64,000 bases of DNA from JACQSR01 sp042577505 (GCA_042577505.1 JBHPEA010000001.1:1-64000), one strand, 5' to 3'. Positions 18,008 to 26,839 are shown, counted from the stretch's first letter. Notes: generated from the sequence alone by a model not told the origin. Translations and numbers: made by a program.

Positions 18008-19104
18008 CTACATTCCTCAATAGCATATTTTATAACAGCTTTATCAACATTAATCCTATATTTACCTTTAACTTTTTTAGCTTTTCCGATTTTCTCTGGT
18101 AGGGTAAACACAATATTGTTCCCATAAGCCTTTTTATCTTTATGAAGCTCATTAATTACTGCATTAGTATTGATTTTTGGAAATTTGATAGGAAGACCTG
18201 CTTTAACTATTAGATCATTCTGTCTTTTGATATCTTTTTTTGACATTAATCCAAGCAAGTTTGATATCCTAGCTGCAACATTCATTCCGATCGAAATAGC
18301 CTCACCATGATTGAAACTCCTATAATTAGAAAGTGATTCAATAGCATGCCCTACAGTATGACCATAATTAACAATAACACGAAGATTCTCCTCAAATTCA
18401 TCTTTTTGCACAATTGTAGATTTAATCTTACAACTTTTTTTAATAATATAAATCAAATTCTCTTTCTTTCTAATATTTTTTATCCTTCTATCCAAAGAAT
18501 TAAAGAATTTCTCATCATAAATAACTCCATACTTAATCACTTCGGCTAACCCACAACTTAACTGACGGGGAGGGAGTGTTTTTAAGTAAGCTGTATCAAT
18601 ATAAACTGCCTTTGGATGGTGAAATGCGCCAGCAGCATTCTTAACATATTTCAAGTCTACTCCTACCTTACCACCAATACTACTATCAACCATAGCCAAC
18701 AGGGTTGTAGGAATTTGAATAAAGTTAATACCTCTCATATAAGTAGCAGCAACCAAACCCGCAACATCACCAGGAATCCCACCACCAAGTGCAATTATTG
18801 CAGATTTCCTATCGAGACCATATGTATTAACCTTCTCGATTATTTTAGAATATGTTCTAAGATTCTTATTCTGTTCCCCTTCCTTAAAAATTAATAAATT
18901 TGCAATCAAACCCTTCTTTCTCAAACTTTGCAACAACTTCTTTCCAAACAACTTTCCGCTTGTTGTACAAGAAATTATCAAATACTGATTACCAAACTTC
19001 TTTTTCTTCAAATCAGAACTAATAAATTTTGTTAGATTAGAACCTATGTATATCGGATACGAATTGTCTACCCTCTTTTTAAGATTGACATTAACGACTT
19101 CCAT
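18004..19104 (-). CDS. aroB: 3-dehydroquinate synthase
   Basis: NAD- and metal-dependent cyclisation of DAHP to 3-dehydroquinate. The NAD-binding region has LGGGIPGDVAGLVAATYMRG (residues 107-126) and IPTTLLAMVDSSIGGK. Metal ligands are expected in CGLAEVIKYG (Glu) and in the His residues of YGHTVGHAIE and FNHGEAI, all present. The length of 366 aa is typical. This is the bacterial enzyme, not the archaeal AroB' of the alternative 6-deoxy-5-ketofructose route. Overlaps: 1 nt with aroF, 4 nt with aroDE. Confidence 0.96.
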   Translation of the reverse strand: MEVVNVNLKKRVDNSYPIYIGSNLTKFISSDLKKKKFGNQYLIISCTTSGKLFGKKLLQSLRKKGLIANLLIFKEGEQNKNLRTYSKIIEKVNTYGLDRKSAIIALGGGIPGDVAGLVAATYMRGINFIQIPTTLLAMVDSSIGGKVGVDLKYVKNAAGAFHHPKAVYIDTAYLKTLPPRQLSCGLAEVIKYGVIYDEKFFNSLDRRIKNIRKKENLIYIIKKSCKIKSTIVQKDEFEENLRVIVNYGHTVGHAIESLSNYRSFNHGEAISIGMNVAARISNLLGLMSKKDIKRQNDLIVKAGLPIKFPKINTNAVINELHKDKKAYGNNIVFTLPEKIGKAKKVKGKYRINVDKAVIKYAIEECR

Positions 19105-20117
19105 TAGATTGTTCTACCAACAGCCTTAGCTATTGGTTTGAGTTCTTTCATTAATTTTGAAAAGTCCTTTGGTAACAAACTTTGGTCACCATCTGAAACT
19201 GCTTCTGTAGGGTTTGGATGGACTTCAATAATTAATCCATCTGCACCACAAGCAACTCCAGCTTTTGCCATCGGACTAACAAAATCGACTTTCCCAGTTC
19301 CGTGACTTGGATCAACAACAACTGGAAGATGTGACACCTTCTTAATGGCAGGAATAATATTCAAGTCCAAAGTATTCCTCGTGAATTCACAAAATGTCCT
19401 AATTCCTCTTTCACAAAGAATCACATTGTGGTTTCCTTCAGACATAATGTATTCAGCACTCATTAAGAATTCCTTTAGTGTGGTTGCTAAACCTCTCTTC
19501 AACAAAACAGGAATTTTAGTTCTACCAAGAGCCTTTAACAACTTGAAATTCTGAATATTCCTCGCACCTAATTGATAGATATCAGTGTATTTTCCTACTA
19601 CATCAATATCTTCCGTACTCATAACCTCTGTAACAATCTTTAATCCAGTTTTCTTTTTTGCTTCGTACAATAATTTTAAACCTTCCCCTTCCATCCCCTG
19701 GAATGCATAAGGACTAGTTCTAGGTTTGTAAGCTCCGCCTCTTAGAATCGTTGCTCCAGCAGCTTTGACTACCTTAGCTGTTGCTAATATTTGTTCTCGA
19801 CTTTCAACTGCACATGGGCCAGCCATAACAACAACTTTCTTTCCACCTATCTTAACACCATCAACATTAATGATACTATTTTCTTTCTTGAATTCCCTAC
19901 TAACTAACTTGTATGGCTTAAGAATCGGCATAACTTTCTCAACACACGCCATTGCAAGAAGTTGATCTTGATGAAGTAACCTCTCATCACCCACAGCACC
20001 AATGATAGTCCTCATCTCTCCCTTGGAAACATGGGGAACAAGACCGAACTTCTTAATTTTATTACTTACAGCATTAATATCTTTATCAGTTGTTTTGGCT
20101 TTTAATACAATAATCAT
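19104..20117 (-). CDS. aroF: DAHP synthase with N-terminal regulatory domain
   Basis: Condenses PEP and erythrose 4-phosphate, the entry step of the shikimate pathway. The C-terminal barrel (about 80-337) is of the type I beta/KDO8P-like class: VVMAGPCAVESREQI, GATILRGGAYKPRTSPYAFQG and VVVDPSHGTGK metal and substrate motifs. Residues 1-70 form the ferredoxin-like domain that, in Thermotoga-type enzymes, gives Phe/Tyr feedback inhibition. Many euryarchaea lack this enzyme. It overlaps tal by 4 nt. Confidence 0.95.
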   Translation of the reverse strand: MIIVLKAKTTDKDINAVSNKIKKFGLVPHVSKGEMRTIIGAVGDERLLHQDQLLAMACVEKVMPILKPYKLVSREFKKENSIINVDGVKIGGKKVVVMAGPCAVESREQILATAKVVKAAGATILRGGAYKPRTSPYAFQGMEGEGLKLLYEAKKKTGLKIVTEVMSTEDIDVVGKYTDIYQLGARNIQNFKLLKALGRTKIPVLLKRGLATTLKEFLMSAEYIMSEGNHNVILCERGIRTFCEFTRNTLDLNIIPAIKKVSHLPVVVDPSHGTGKVDFVSPMAKAGVACGADGLIIEVHPNPTEAVSDGDQSLLPKDFSKLMKELKPIAKAVGRTI

Positions 20118-20752
20118 TTTTTCACCTTCTTAGCGTCTTCCATAAATTTTTTCAATCCAACATCCGTTAATGAATGCTTAAACATACTCTCAAGGACTTT
20201 TGTAGGAATTGTACAAATATCAGCGCCTATTTGACCTGCCACTTTAACATGTATTGGATTCCTAACACTCGCAACTAAAACCTGTGTTTTAAAATCATAG
20301 TTCTTATAGATTTCAACGATCTCTTCAATCAAATCTAATCCTGTTTGTCCAATATCATCCAATCTACCAATAAATGGACTTACAACATAAGCACCAGCTT
20401 TTGCAGCTAGAATTGCTTGATTAGCAGAGAATATTAGAGTTACATTAACTTTTATCCCTTTTTCACTAAGTTCCTTACATGCTTTGATACCTTCAACATT
20501 ACAAGGGACTTTAATAATCACATTTTTATTAATTTTAGAAAGTTCAACACCTTGTTTTACCATCTCAGCTGCTTCAAGTGTAGTAACTTCAGCGCTAATC
20601 GGGCCATCAACAAGATCTGTTATCTCTTTAATCACTTCTTCAAATTTCCTTCCACTTTTAGCAATCAACGATGGATTCGTTGTAACACCATCTAATATAA
20701 ACGCATATTTTCTTATTTCCTCAACTTCAGCAGTATCTAAAAAGAGTTTCAT
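20114..20752 (-). CDS. tal: Transaldolase (short, FSA-like family)
   Basis: Short transaldolase/fructose-6-phosphate aldolase family, 212 aa. Family marks are MKLFLDTAEVEEIRK, DGVTTNPSLIAKSG, the VIIKVPCN Schiff-base Lys strand near residue 84, and FIGRLDDIG. Next to transketolase and DAHP synthase it most likely supplies erythrose 4-phosphate for aromatics. Short members may instead act as fructose-6-phosphate aldolases, and sequence alone does not settle this. It overlaps both neighbours by 4 nt. Confidence 0.9.
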   Translation of the reverse strand: MKLFLDTAEVEEIRKYAFILDGVTTNPSLIAKSGRKFEEVIKEITDLVDGPISAEVTTLEAAEMVKQGVELSKINKNVIIKVPCNVEGIKACKELSEKGIKVNVTLIFSANQAILAAKAGAYVVSPFIGRLDDIGQTGLDLIEEIVEIYKNYDFKTQVLVASVRNPIHVKVAGQIGADICTIPTKVLESMFKHSLTDVGLKKFMEDAKKVKK

Positions 20753-21684
20753 TTTGACCTCCCAACAGCAGATTTTACTGTCTTAACAATATTTTTTGAG
20801 CTTAATCCATATTTTTCATATAATTCATCAGGTTTTGCACTTTCACCAAATGTATCTTTGATTCCTATCATCGTTAAAGTAGTTGGACATTCCTGGCTAA
20901 GTACTTCAGCAATAGCCGAACCTAAACCACCAATCACATTGTGATCTTCAGCACTAATTACTACTCCTGTTTCTTTTGCTAATTTTGTAACAAGTTCTTT
21001 ATCGATTGGTTTAATTGTGTGAATATTAACCACATAAACATTAATTCCATCTTTCTCTAGTTGCTCAGCAGCGATCATACTTTCATTTACCATCGGACCC
21101 GTTGCAAAAATAACTGCATCTTTTCCTTTCCTAACAACAACGCCTTTTCCAAGTTCAAATTTATAATTATCATCAAATATTGTAGGAACTTTCGCTCTTG
21201 TTGTTCTCATATAACTTGGTCCTTTGTATTTTGTTAAGAACTCAACTGCTTTTTCAGTCTCAACCGCATCAGCAGGACTAATAACAACAACATTCGGAAG
21301 TGCTCTATAAATAGCCAAATCCTCAACACATTGTGCACTACTTCCATCCTCTCCAGTTTTGAAACCAGCATGACTTCCACATAGTTTAACATTCAAATTA
21401 GGTCTTGCACATGTATTTCTAAAAAACTCAAATGCCCTTTCTGAGAATATTGCAAAACTTGAAGCAAATACAATCTTTCCAGATGCAGCTAGTCCAGCCG
21501 CAGCCCCAATCATATCTTGCTCTGCAATACCCATATTGAAAAATCGATCAGGAAATTCCTTACCAAAGACTAAACTCTTTGTTGAATCTGCTAAATCTGC
21601 ATCTAAAGCAACAACGTCCTTATTTTTCTTGCCTACTTTAAGCAATCCTTTTCCATATCCTTCTCTTGTTGCAATATCAGGCAT
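20749..21684 (-). CDS. Transketolase, C-terminal subunit
   Basis: The pyrimidine-binding and C-terminal domains of a split transketolase (311 aa). Evidence is GIAEQDMIGAAAGLAASGK (the Glu that activates thiamine diphosphate), CGSHAGFKTGEDGSSAQ near residue 101 and a C-terminal domain with VVISAEDHNVIGGLGSAIAEVL. It forms a heterodimeric unit with the next upstream gene, with an 8 nt overlap. Within the operon it should make erythrose 4-phosphate for DAHP synthase. Confidence 0.94.
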   Translation of the reverse strand: MPDIATREGYGKGLLKVGKKNKDVVALDADLADSTKSLVFGKEFPDRFFNMGIAEQDMIGAAAGLAASGKIVFASSFAIFSERAFEFFRNTCARPNLNVKLCGSHAGFKTGEDGSSAQCVEDLAIYRALPNVVVISPADAVETEKAVEFLTKYKGPSYMRTTRAKVPTIFDDNYKFELGKGVVVRKGKDAVIFATGPMVNESMIAAEQLEKDGINVYVVNIHTIKPIDKELVTKLAKETGVVISAEDHNVIGGLGSAIAEVLSQECPTTLTMIGIKDTFGESAKPDELYEKYGLSSKNIVKTVKSAVGRSK

Positions 21685-22492
21685 CTTTCAATTCCTCCAT
21701 GGCTTGTTTGTACTCTTCTTCATTTGGTGCCTTACCATGGAACTTTTCATTCAATTCCATAAATGAAACTCCTTTTCCTTTCTTAGTATTAGCAATTATC
21801 ATTGTAGGTCTTCCATCATCTTTAGCAGCATTATCTAATGCATCGACAATTTCTTTCATATTGTGACCATCAATAACTATAGTTCTCCATCCAAACGCCT
21901 TCCATTTATCTTCAACAGGTTCTAGACTCATTATAGCCTCTGTCTTACCAGTCTGTTGGACTTTGTTGTAATCTAGTATCGCAATTAAATTATTCAATTT
22001 GAAGTGAGCAGCTGCCATTGCAGATTCCCAGACAGAACCTTCATCACACTCACCATCTCCCAGCATACAGTAAACTTTGAAATCTTTCTTATCAATCCTA
22101 CCTGAAAATGCTATCCCAATCGAAAAAGCTAATCCCTGACCTAGTGATCCAGCGGAAAACTCAACCCCTGGAACCCATTTTCTATCTGCATGTCCTTGTA
22201 GCATGTGTCCAAATCTTCTAAAACCTTTAAACTCATCTTTTGAAAAATAACCCTGATCTGCTAAAACGGTATACAAAGCAGGGCAAGCATGTCCTTTGCT
22301 GTAAACAAACCTATCCCTATCAGGCCAATCAGTTTTTTTAGAATCAAAATTTAATTTGTGACCATAAAGAGCTGTTAAAACATCAATTGCAGAAAGACTC
22401 CCGCCTGGATGCCCACTTTGAACATCATAGATCATTTGAATAATTTCCCGTCTATGTTGTTTTGCTTTCTTTTCAAGCTCTTTGACATCCAT
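21677..22492 (-). CDS. Transketolase, N-terminal subunit
   Basis: The thiamine diphosphate-binding half of a split transketolase. The ThDP motif is GDGECDEGSVWESAMAAAHF (residues 147-166) ending in the expected Asn-rich stretch; early motifs are QSGHPGGSLSAIDVL and YSKGHACPALY. The start is the ATG at 22492: a GGAG Shine-Dalgarno lies about 9 nt upstream, whereas the in-frame TTG at 22498 is too close to it. First gene of the seven-gene aromatic operon. It is preceded by a palindrome that covers the probable TATA box. Confidence 0.94.
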   Translation of the reverse strand: MDVKELEKKAKQHRREIIQMIYDVQSGHPGGSLSAIDVLTALYGHKLNFDSKKTDWPDRDRFVYSKGHACPALYTVLADQGYFSKDEFKGFRRFGHMLQGHADRKWVPGVEFSAGSLGQGLAFSIGIAFSGRIDKKDFKVYCMLGDGECDEGSVWESAMAAAHFKLNNLIAILDYNKVQQTGKTEAIMSLEPVEDKWKAFGWRTIVIDGHNMKEIVDALDNAAKDDGRPTMIIANTKKGKGVSFMELNEKFHGKAPNEEEYKQAMEELKDA

Positions 22493-22525
22493 TTTCAATT
22501 TCTCCTTCGAATTGTTTTTATAATT

Positions 22526-22543
22526 TATGCTTTATAAAGCATA
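22526..22543 (-). promoter_or_regulatory. Palindromic TATA box/operator of the aromatic operon
   Basis: A perfect 18-bp palindrome, TATGCTTTATAAAGCATA, contains a TTTATAAA core. With a start site about 27 nt downstream the mRNA would have a leader of about 15 nt carrying the GGAG ribosome-binding site. A dimeric repressor bound here would occlude TBP, a plausible way to shut off a costly pathway; the regulator is unknown. Confidence 0.55.
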
Positions 22544-22545
22544 TT

Positions 22546-22597
22546 CTATTATTGAGATTCCCGAAGCCCCGAAAACAATGGGACCTATCAATAATAG
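22546..22597. repeat. Inverted repeat upstream of the aromatic operon
   Basis: Ten-bp arms CTATTATTGA (22546-22555) and TCAATAATAG (22588-22597) flank a 32-nt GC-richer loop containing CCCGAAGCCCCG. A smaller repeat, GTGAT/ATCAC, lies at 22624-22641, and a TTTAAA-type box at 22663-22671 could be a second, more distal promoter. If so, this hairpin would be in a leader of about 150 nt. The remainder of the 22493-22816 gap holds nothing else I can identify. Confidence 0.4.
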
Positions 22598-22816
22598 AAA
22601 TAAAAACCAAAATACCTGAAACCGTGATCTTTAATCATCACATATAGGTAGTAGAAACTGATATTTAAACTTTTTGATGGTTTTGGCGAAAAATTCATTA
22701 AAAAAGGGTGATTTTGTGTAAATAAAATTCATTTCAACAGGAAAAACTTTATTCTATCCGGAAAATATTCGAAATAAAAAGGGTAAATTTATATATTCTG
22801 TATCGTCAATAAAACC

Positions 22817-23062
22817 ATGAAAAATAATATTTGGAAAATATTATCATGGATCGCGTTTTTAATCGTATTTCTATATCTCTTTTTTAAGATAATTGGAGTT
22901 ATTCATAGCCCCCTTTCTATTGATCTTGTGGCATTAATTTCTGGTGCTTACATTGTTGGGAGGTACGCAAAGATGTTTGATGATATGTATGAAGATTTAG
23001 GTTTAATTAAATCAGATATGAACAGAATAAAACAAAGGTGCTCAATTTTCAGAAGCAATTAA
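22817..23062 (+). CDS. Small two-TM membrane protein, 81 aa
   Basis: Two hydrophobic segments (about 8-27 and 33-50) are followed by a charged helical tail (51-81). No family recognised. An ATTTATATA box about 27 nt before the ATG supports expression as a leaderless mRNA. Its end overlaps the convergent orphan gene by 4 nt. Confidence 0.5.
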   Translation: MKNNIWKILSWIAFLIVFLYLFFKIIGVIHSPLSIDLVALISGAYIVGRYAKMFDDMYEDLGLIKSDMNRIKQRCSIFRSN

Positions 23063-23586
23063 CCCCAAAAATCATACCTCCTACTAGAATCATTAGATCT
23101 TTGAACATCTGCCTTATCTATTTCGACAGGTACAAGATAAGTTGTTAAAGAACATGCTACAGATTTTCCATTTGACTTTTCAATTGCTAACCTCAAAAAA
23201 GAATTACTTTCTGCTAACAAACCATTAAAATCACCATCACTTCTTTGTCGTCTTATCAGCTCTTCTAAGGTTTCTTGAAACTCAGGATCTGAAGCAAGTA
23301 TTACATTACCATGCCGCTCCCTTAATTTTTGATATTGGTCTGTAGTATATACCTCAGTATCTAATAATTCTGATGTTGTAACGGGAAATGGTCCTCCGGC
23401 TAATCTAATTCTATCTTTAGAAATTCCAAAACCCCCATTATGATCAAATATTTGGACTTTAGCATCCAGAGGATCAAAAGGAACCAACATGTTAAATGTA
23501 GGAATATTAGAACCTGTCAATTTAGCTCTTCCATAGAACCCATTAGATCCCTCATGTATAACCGCTCTCGGTGCTTGATAAGTCAT
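23059..23586 (-). CDS. Hypothetical protein, 175 aa
   Basis: Unrecognised soluble protein with no signal peptide. Predicted beta-rich N-terminal half (to about 90) and helical C-terminal half. A CTTAAAT box about 25 nt upstream supports the ATG. It lies in an accessory region with other orphans; its function cannot be inferred. Confidence 0.5.
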   Translation of the reverse strand: MTYQAPRAVIHEGSNGFYGRAKLTGSNIPTFNMLVPFDPLDAKVQIFDHNGGFGISKDRIRLAGGPFPVTTSELLDTEVYTTDQYQKLRERHGNVILASDPEFQETLEELIRRQRSDGDFNGLLAESNSFLRLAIEKSNGKSVACSLTTYLVPVEIDKADVQRSNDSSRRYDFWG

Positions 23587-23624
23587 CTGGAGAGGTATTT
23601 ACCTTCCATTTAAGTATATTACTT

Positions 23625-23927
23625 TTATTCATCATGTTCAATAAAAACCACGGTTGCACCCACGTCATATGGGGAAAGATCTATCCTACGCCCATTTGTT
23701 CTATGGTACGTGTTTGCATAACTATGTAAATGTTCTAAAGTATCTTCAAATGAAGGCGTACTGATATCACGTTGACCTAATATCCTTCGACAATCCTCAT
23801 ATTTATCTCTTTGATCAGCCGTAACTGAACCTGTGTTGATTACAGACAGCAGCATATCCTGTTTCACCCTACCAAATTCTAAAAATGCTTTTGTTTCTAA
23901 AGTAGGATTTGTAATAGTATTTCTCAT
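23625..23927 (-). CDS. Hypothetical protein, 100 aa
   Basis: Small, probably helical soluble protein with no recognised motif. A TTTATAAA box centred about 28 nt upstream of the ATG supports a leaderless transcript separate from the next gene. It is one of a series of orphan genes of about 100-230 aa, each with its own promoter. Confidence 0.5.
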   Translation of the reverse strand: MRNTITNPTLETKAFLEFGRVKQDMLLSVINTGSVTADQRDKYEDCRRILGQRDISTPSFEDTLEHLHSYANTYHRTNGRRIDLSPYDVGATVVFIEHDE

Positions 23928-24038
23928 TTTGCTCAGAATAAAATGTGGTATTTATAAAGCTTTCGAACAATTAGTTACTAGGAGGTAGTAAAATAATCAT
24001 ACACTTTCCAAACGTAAGAAAATAGAAAAAATGAAGAA

Positions 24039-24845
24039 TTACTTCTTCAAAGGTTTCATGTCTTTCCATGCCATGTCAAATAATCCTTGTAATGCATTTG
24101 CAAAGAAAGGCGTATTAACCCAGACACCAATATCATAAGTTGGATGTACTTGAGCATCATCTAAAACCATAAACACAAGCTCTTTTCCATCAACAATACA
24201 GAACCTAGCTTTTGAGTTTGTACTTCTAACTTCAGCAACTCCATTTAACTCTTGAGCAGAAGCCATATTTTCTTTTGTTAATGGTGCTGCAATCTTAATC
24301 TTAACCCCTCTCTTTTTCATCTTTTCTAGGGTGGGTTTAAGACCTTCAACTTTCCTCATAAGACCTTGTGCTGTCGTCATAATTGTAATGCTGTTTTCAG
24401 CATTCTTCATTGTCAATTCAAGATGATTGTACAAATTATGTCGCCCAGTCAATGATCCACTAAGGTCAGAAGGTTCCACAAGTTCAATTCCCTGTGAATG
24501 TAGTGTATTCAATTCACCAATCACTTCTGTACTCTTTAAGTCATCTAATCTAGTAATCTTGTCTTTAGCATCCTCATGAACATTCTTTTTTACTCTTTCC
24601 ACAACCTCCTGGGGTGGAACTGCAATATACTTTATTGGTTTACCTAGTTTCATTATAACGAAACCTTTCTTCTCTAATGTCTCTAGAACATCATATGATC
24701 TACTTCTAGGTACATTCGCAATATCTGATAGTTCACCAGCGGTAGAAACTCCCCTAGACAGCAGTGCTGTCCATATCTTAACCTCATATAGGTTCAACCC
24801 GAAATACCTTCTAAGCTTACTTAAAAACTCCTCTTTTACAATCAT
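24039..24845 (-). CDS. TrmB-family transcriptional regulator
   Basis: Residues 1-75 form a winged helix-turn-helix of the TrmB type (YFGLNLYEVKIWTALLSRG, then IANVPRSRSYDVLETLEKKG recognition region). A coiled-coil spacer (about 85-105) and a C-terminal effector-like domain (110-268) of phospholipase D-like TrmB fold follow. Family members sense sugars or other metabolites and act as repressors or activators; the ligand here is unknown. The mRNA has an unusually long leader and a strong G-rich ribosome-binding site (GGGGGG, 6 nt before the ATG). Confidence 0.85.
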   Translation of the reverse strand: MIVKEEFLSKLRRYFGLNLYEVKIWTALLSRGVSTAGELSDIANVPRSRSYDVLETLEKKGFVIMKLGKPIKYIAVPPQEVVERVKKNVHEDAKDKITRLDDLKSTEVIGELNTLHSQGIELVEPSDLSGSLTGRHNLYNHLELTMKNAENSITIMTTAQGLMRKVEGLKPTLEKMKKRGVKIKIAAPLTKENMASAQELNGVAEVRSTNSKARFCIVDGKELVFMVLDDAQVHPTYDIGVWVNTPFFANALQGLFDMAWKDMKPLKK

Positions 24846-24968
24846 CTTAAACCCCCCTTAGTATTGTTTAATTGGTGAATAACGTGCTAGTAAAAACACC
24901 TTCACCCCCGTTTAGCCCTATTAGGCCATAGTAATGATCTGTATTTACTTCAAAATGATACACTGCGT
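24846..24968 (-). promoter_or_regulatory. Long 5' leader of the TrmB-type gene
   Basis: A GTTTAAATATAAG box (24988-25000, minus strand) puts the start near 24967, giving a leader of about 120 nt where most genes here have none. It holds GGCC/GGGC-rich segments around 24919-24935 that could pair (GCC TAATAG GGC), then the ribosome-binding site. It may be a regulated leader; no known riboswitch is recognised. Confidence 0.35.
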
Positions 24969-25080
24969 AAGTAATAGAATACAACTTATATTTAAACTTT
25001 TCCAGAATTTCCTTGTGATCACTCCTCTTTACAATTAATCCGTTTAAAAGAATTTGTATTATCGAGAAAATAATTGGTGT

Positions 25081-25151
25081 GTACGCTCCTCAGTTACTTC
25101 CGTATATCATCGCCTCTCGGCTCATCTGGTGTTCACTAAGTCATTGCGTAC
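25081..25151 (-). ncRNA. Kink-turn structured RNA, copy 1
   Basis: 71 nt, read on the minus strand. A terminal helix of 6 bp (GUACGC with GCGUAC) is followed by a 3-nt bulge AAU and tandem GA/GA, then a 6-bp helix (CUUAGU with ACUGAG). That is a textbook kink-turn. The 40-nt apical part holds a GCC-GAGA-GGC hairpin with a GNRA loop flanked by GA on both sides, a possible second kink-turn. The single G-U pair in the second helix and the GNRA loop favour the minus strand (the plus strand would have a C-A mismatch). A TATA box lies 27 nt before the 5' end. Copy 2 has a 58/59 identical core. Predicted ligand: L7Ae. Function unknown. Confidence 0.72.
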
Positions 25152-25173
25152 TTAGTAATGTTATGTATGTTTA

Positions 25174-25182
25174 TTTATAAAT
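25174..25182 (-). promoter_or_regulatory. TATA box of structured RNA copy 1
   Basis: ATTTATAAA on the minus strand, centred 27 nt from base 25151, the first base of the terminal helix. This is the archaeal spacing from TATA centre to start site, so the predicted transcript begins exactly where the fold begins. The divergent gene at 25235 uses a separate AT-rich box near 25205-25215. Confidence 0.6.
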
Positions 25183-25234
25183 TTTGACGATATTTATAGA
25201 AACTAATTTATAATTCAATTTAAATTTATCACAA

Positions 25235-26839
25235 ATGGCAAAAGCTAAGGGTATAGACAATGTATCAAAAATCATTTTTTTATCTGCAGCAGTTTTATTA
25301 TTAATAGCTATTTGGTTTATTTCTGATTCGGATGATTCCGTAGGTAATGCATCAAGATTTAATAGAGCATATAATACACCAAAAGCTTCGATATGGAATT
25401 CTCCTGAATGTGTCATCCAGCCAGGTGATAATACTTGTACAACTACAATCTTTTGGGAATCAGAAAATATTGACCACAATTACATAAAGATCTATCTAAA
25501 GGAAACCGGTCAAGAGTTTCATTGTGGCCCTTCAAATTCTCCTGGCAGCATGGATGCACCTTGGATAACTGAAAATGGATTCACCTTTCAATTGTACCCT
25601 GTGAAATCTTGTGATGAACATTATTATGGTAAACCTTTGACCTCAAGTTTAGTGTATGGAAAAAAAGCAGAGAATAAATGCGACGTTAAAAGTATAGAAA
25701 TGATTGGTGAAGGCGCGTTTCCAAGGTGGTCTTATGATGGGACTAAAATAACATTTACAAAAGAAGTAGATAATCAGTTTGAAGTTTTTATTATGGATGC
25801 AGACGGGAGCAATGCACAATGTCTTACTTGTGGCAAAGTTGCTTTAATTGGAACAAGACATAGGGGACAATCATCATGGCATCCTTCTGGAGAATACATT
25901 ACATTTTCAGCTGAAACAAAAAAATATCGTAGAAAAGGGGATGGCACTACAACAAGACCCGGTTTAGGACGAAACCACGATATTTGGATTATGAAATCAG
26001 ATGGTACTAAGTTCAATAGAGTAACAGACTATGGAGATAATTGGGGGGCAATAGAACCTCACTTCTCTCATGATGGTAAAATGATTCATTGGGATGAAGA
26101 ATTTATGATGGAAGAATGGCCGAACGGAAAAATTGGCGATTGTTGCGGAGAGGTATGTTGTGAGAGACACCCCTTCCTCGAAAACTGCAATCCTTTAGAC
26201 TATGCTTGTGCGGATGCATTCCCTAGTCGCCATCCTGGTTGCTATTGGGGGCCCCTTACTTTTATTTATAGACAAGGCGAAGAACTTTGTACTTGGAGAA
26301 TTAGATATGCAGACTTCTCAGTAGGTCCAAGAGGGTTTGCAACAATATCAAACATAAGAACGCTTCCCCCCCCATCAGGATTTACTTTGATCGAATCAAA
26401 TGGATTTACCCCGCAAAATGAGGGATTTACTGCAAGCTATGCGGATCTAGATCAATATAATGGCGATGGCAGACACGGAGATGTCTATATTCATTACAAA
26501 AATGGTATGATGAAACAGTTAACTCAAACTCCCGAGCCTGATGAAGATCCTGTTATGTCGCCAGATGGGAAATTGATTGCATGGAAATATTGCACTGAAT
26601 ATCCCTGTGAAGGTCCAGGTGATGATCAAGTTTACTTAATGGATTCGGACGGTAATAATATCAGGCAGTTAACATCATTTTCTCATCAAGATGACAAACA
26701 AATTACAGAAATATCTTGGAAGAGAGATGGTACTGCTTTAGCACTCGGACATGTAATCAGTGAAGAGGTAATGGGGCCCCACATACCTTCAGATATTTAC
26801 ATATTAACCTTCAAAGGCAATTGCGGAAATTCTAATTAA
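25235..26839 (+). CDS. Membrane-anchored Cys-module / TolB-like beta-propeller protein
   Basis: An N-terminal anchor (about 11-29) is followed by a 95-residue Cys-rich beta module (about 48-142; CVIQPGDNTCTTTIFWES, later two Cys) that recurs in two other secreted proteins of this window. The rest (about 150-534) is a TolB/PD40-type propeller: RWSYDGTKITF, SWHPSGEYITF, HFSHDGKMIHW, MSPDGKLIAW and SWKRDGTALAL blades, often with IMDADGSN-type turns. A Cys-rich insertion (CCGEVCC) interrupts it near 310. Probably an extracellular binding protein; no enzyme motif seen. It is flanked on both sides by the structured RNA. Confidence 0.75.
   Translation: MAKAKGIDNVSKIIFLSAAVLLLIAIWFISDSDDSVGNASRFNRAYNTPKASIWNSPECVIQPGDNTCTTTIFWESENIDHNYIKIYLKETGQEFHCGPSNSPGSMDAPWITENGFTFQLYPVKSCDEHYYGKPLTSSLVYGKKAENKCDVKSIEMIGEGAFPRWSYDGTKITFTKEVDNQFEVFIMDADGSNAQCLTCGKVALIGTRHRGQSSWHPSGEYITFSAETKKYRRKGDGTTTRPGLGRNHDIWIMKSDGTKFNRVTDYGDNWGAIEPHFSHDGKMIHWDEEFMMEEWPNGKIGDCCGEVCCERHPFLENCNPLDYACADAFPSRHPGCYWGPLTFIYRQGEELCTWRIRYADFSVGPRGFATISNIRTLPPPSGFTLIESNGFTPQNEGFTASYADLDQYNGDGRHGDVYIHYKNGMMKQLTQTPEPDEDPVMSPDGKLIAWKYCTEYPCEGPGDDQVYLMDSDGNNIRQLTSFSHQDDKQITEISWKRDGTALALGHVISEEVMGPHIPSDIYILTFKGNCGNSN

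Noticed and set aside
25081..25151. Archaeal C/D box guide RNA
   Set aside because: CUGA and AUGA-like words are present, but box C is poor. The better fit is a full 6-bp helix on the loop side of the kink-turn, which leaves no guide segment where one should be.
25081..25151. H/ACA guide RNA
   Set aside because: No pseudouridylation pocket; the internal loop is only the kink-turn, and the ACA-like triplet after the helix is not kept in copy 2.
25081..25151. Hammerhead ribozyme
   Set aside because: The segment CAGAUGA, hairpin, GAUGA recalls the hammerhead core, but two core positions and the GAAA element do not match.
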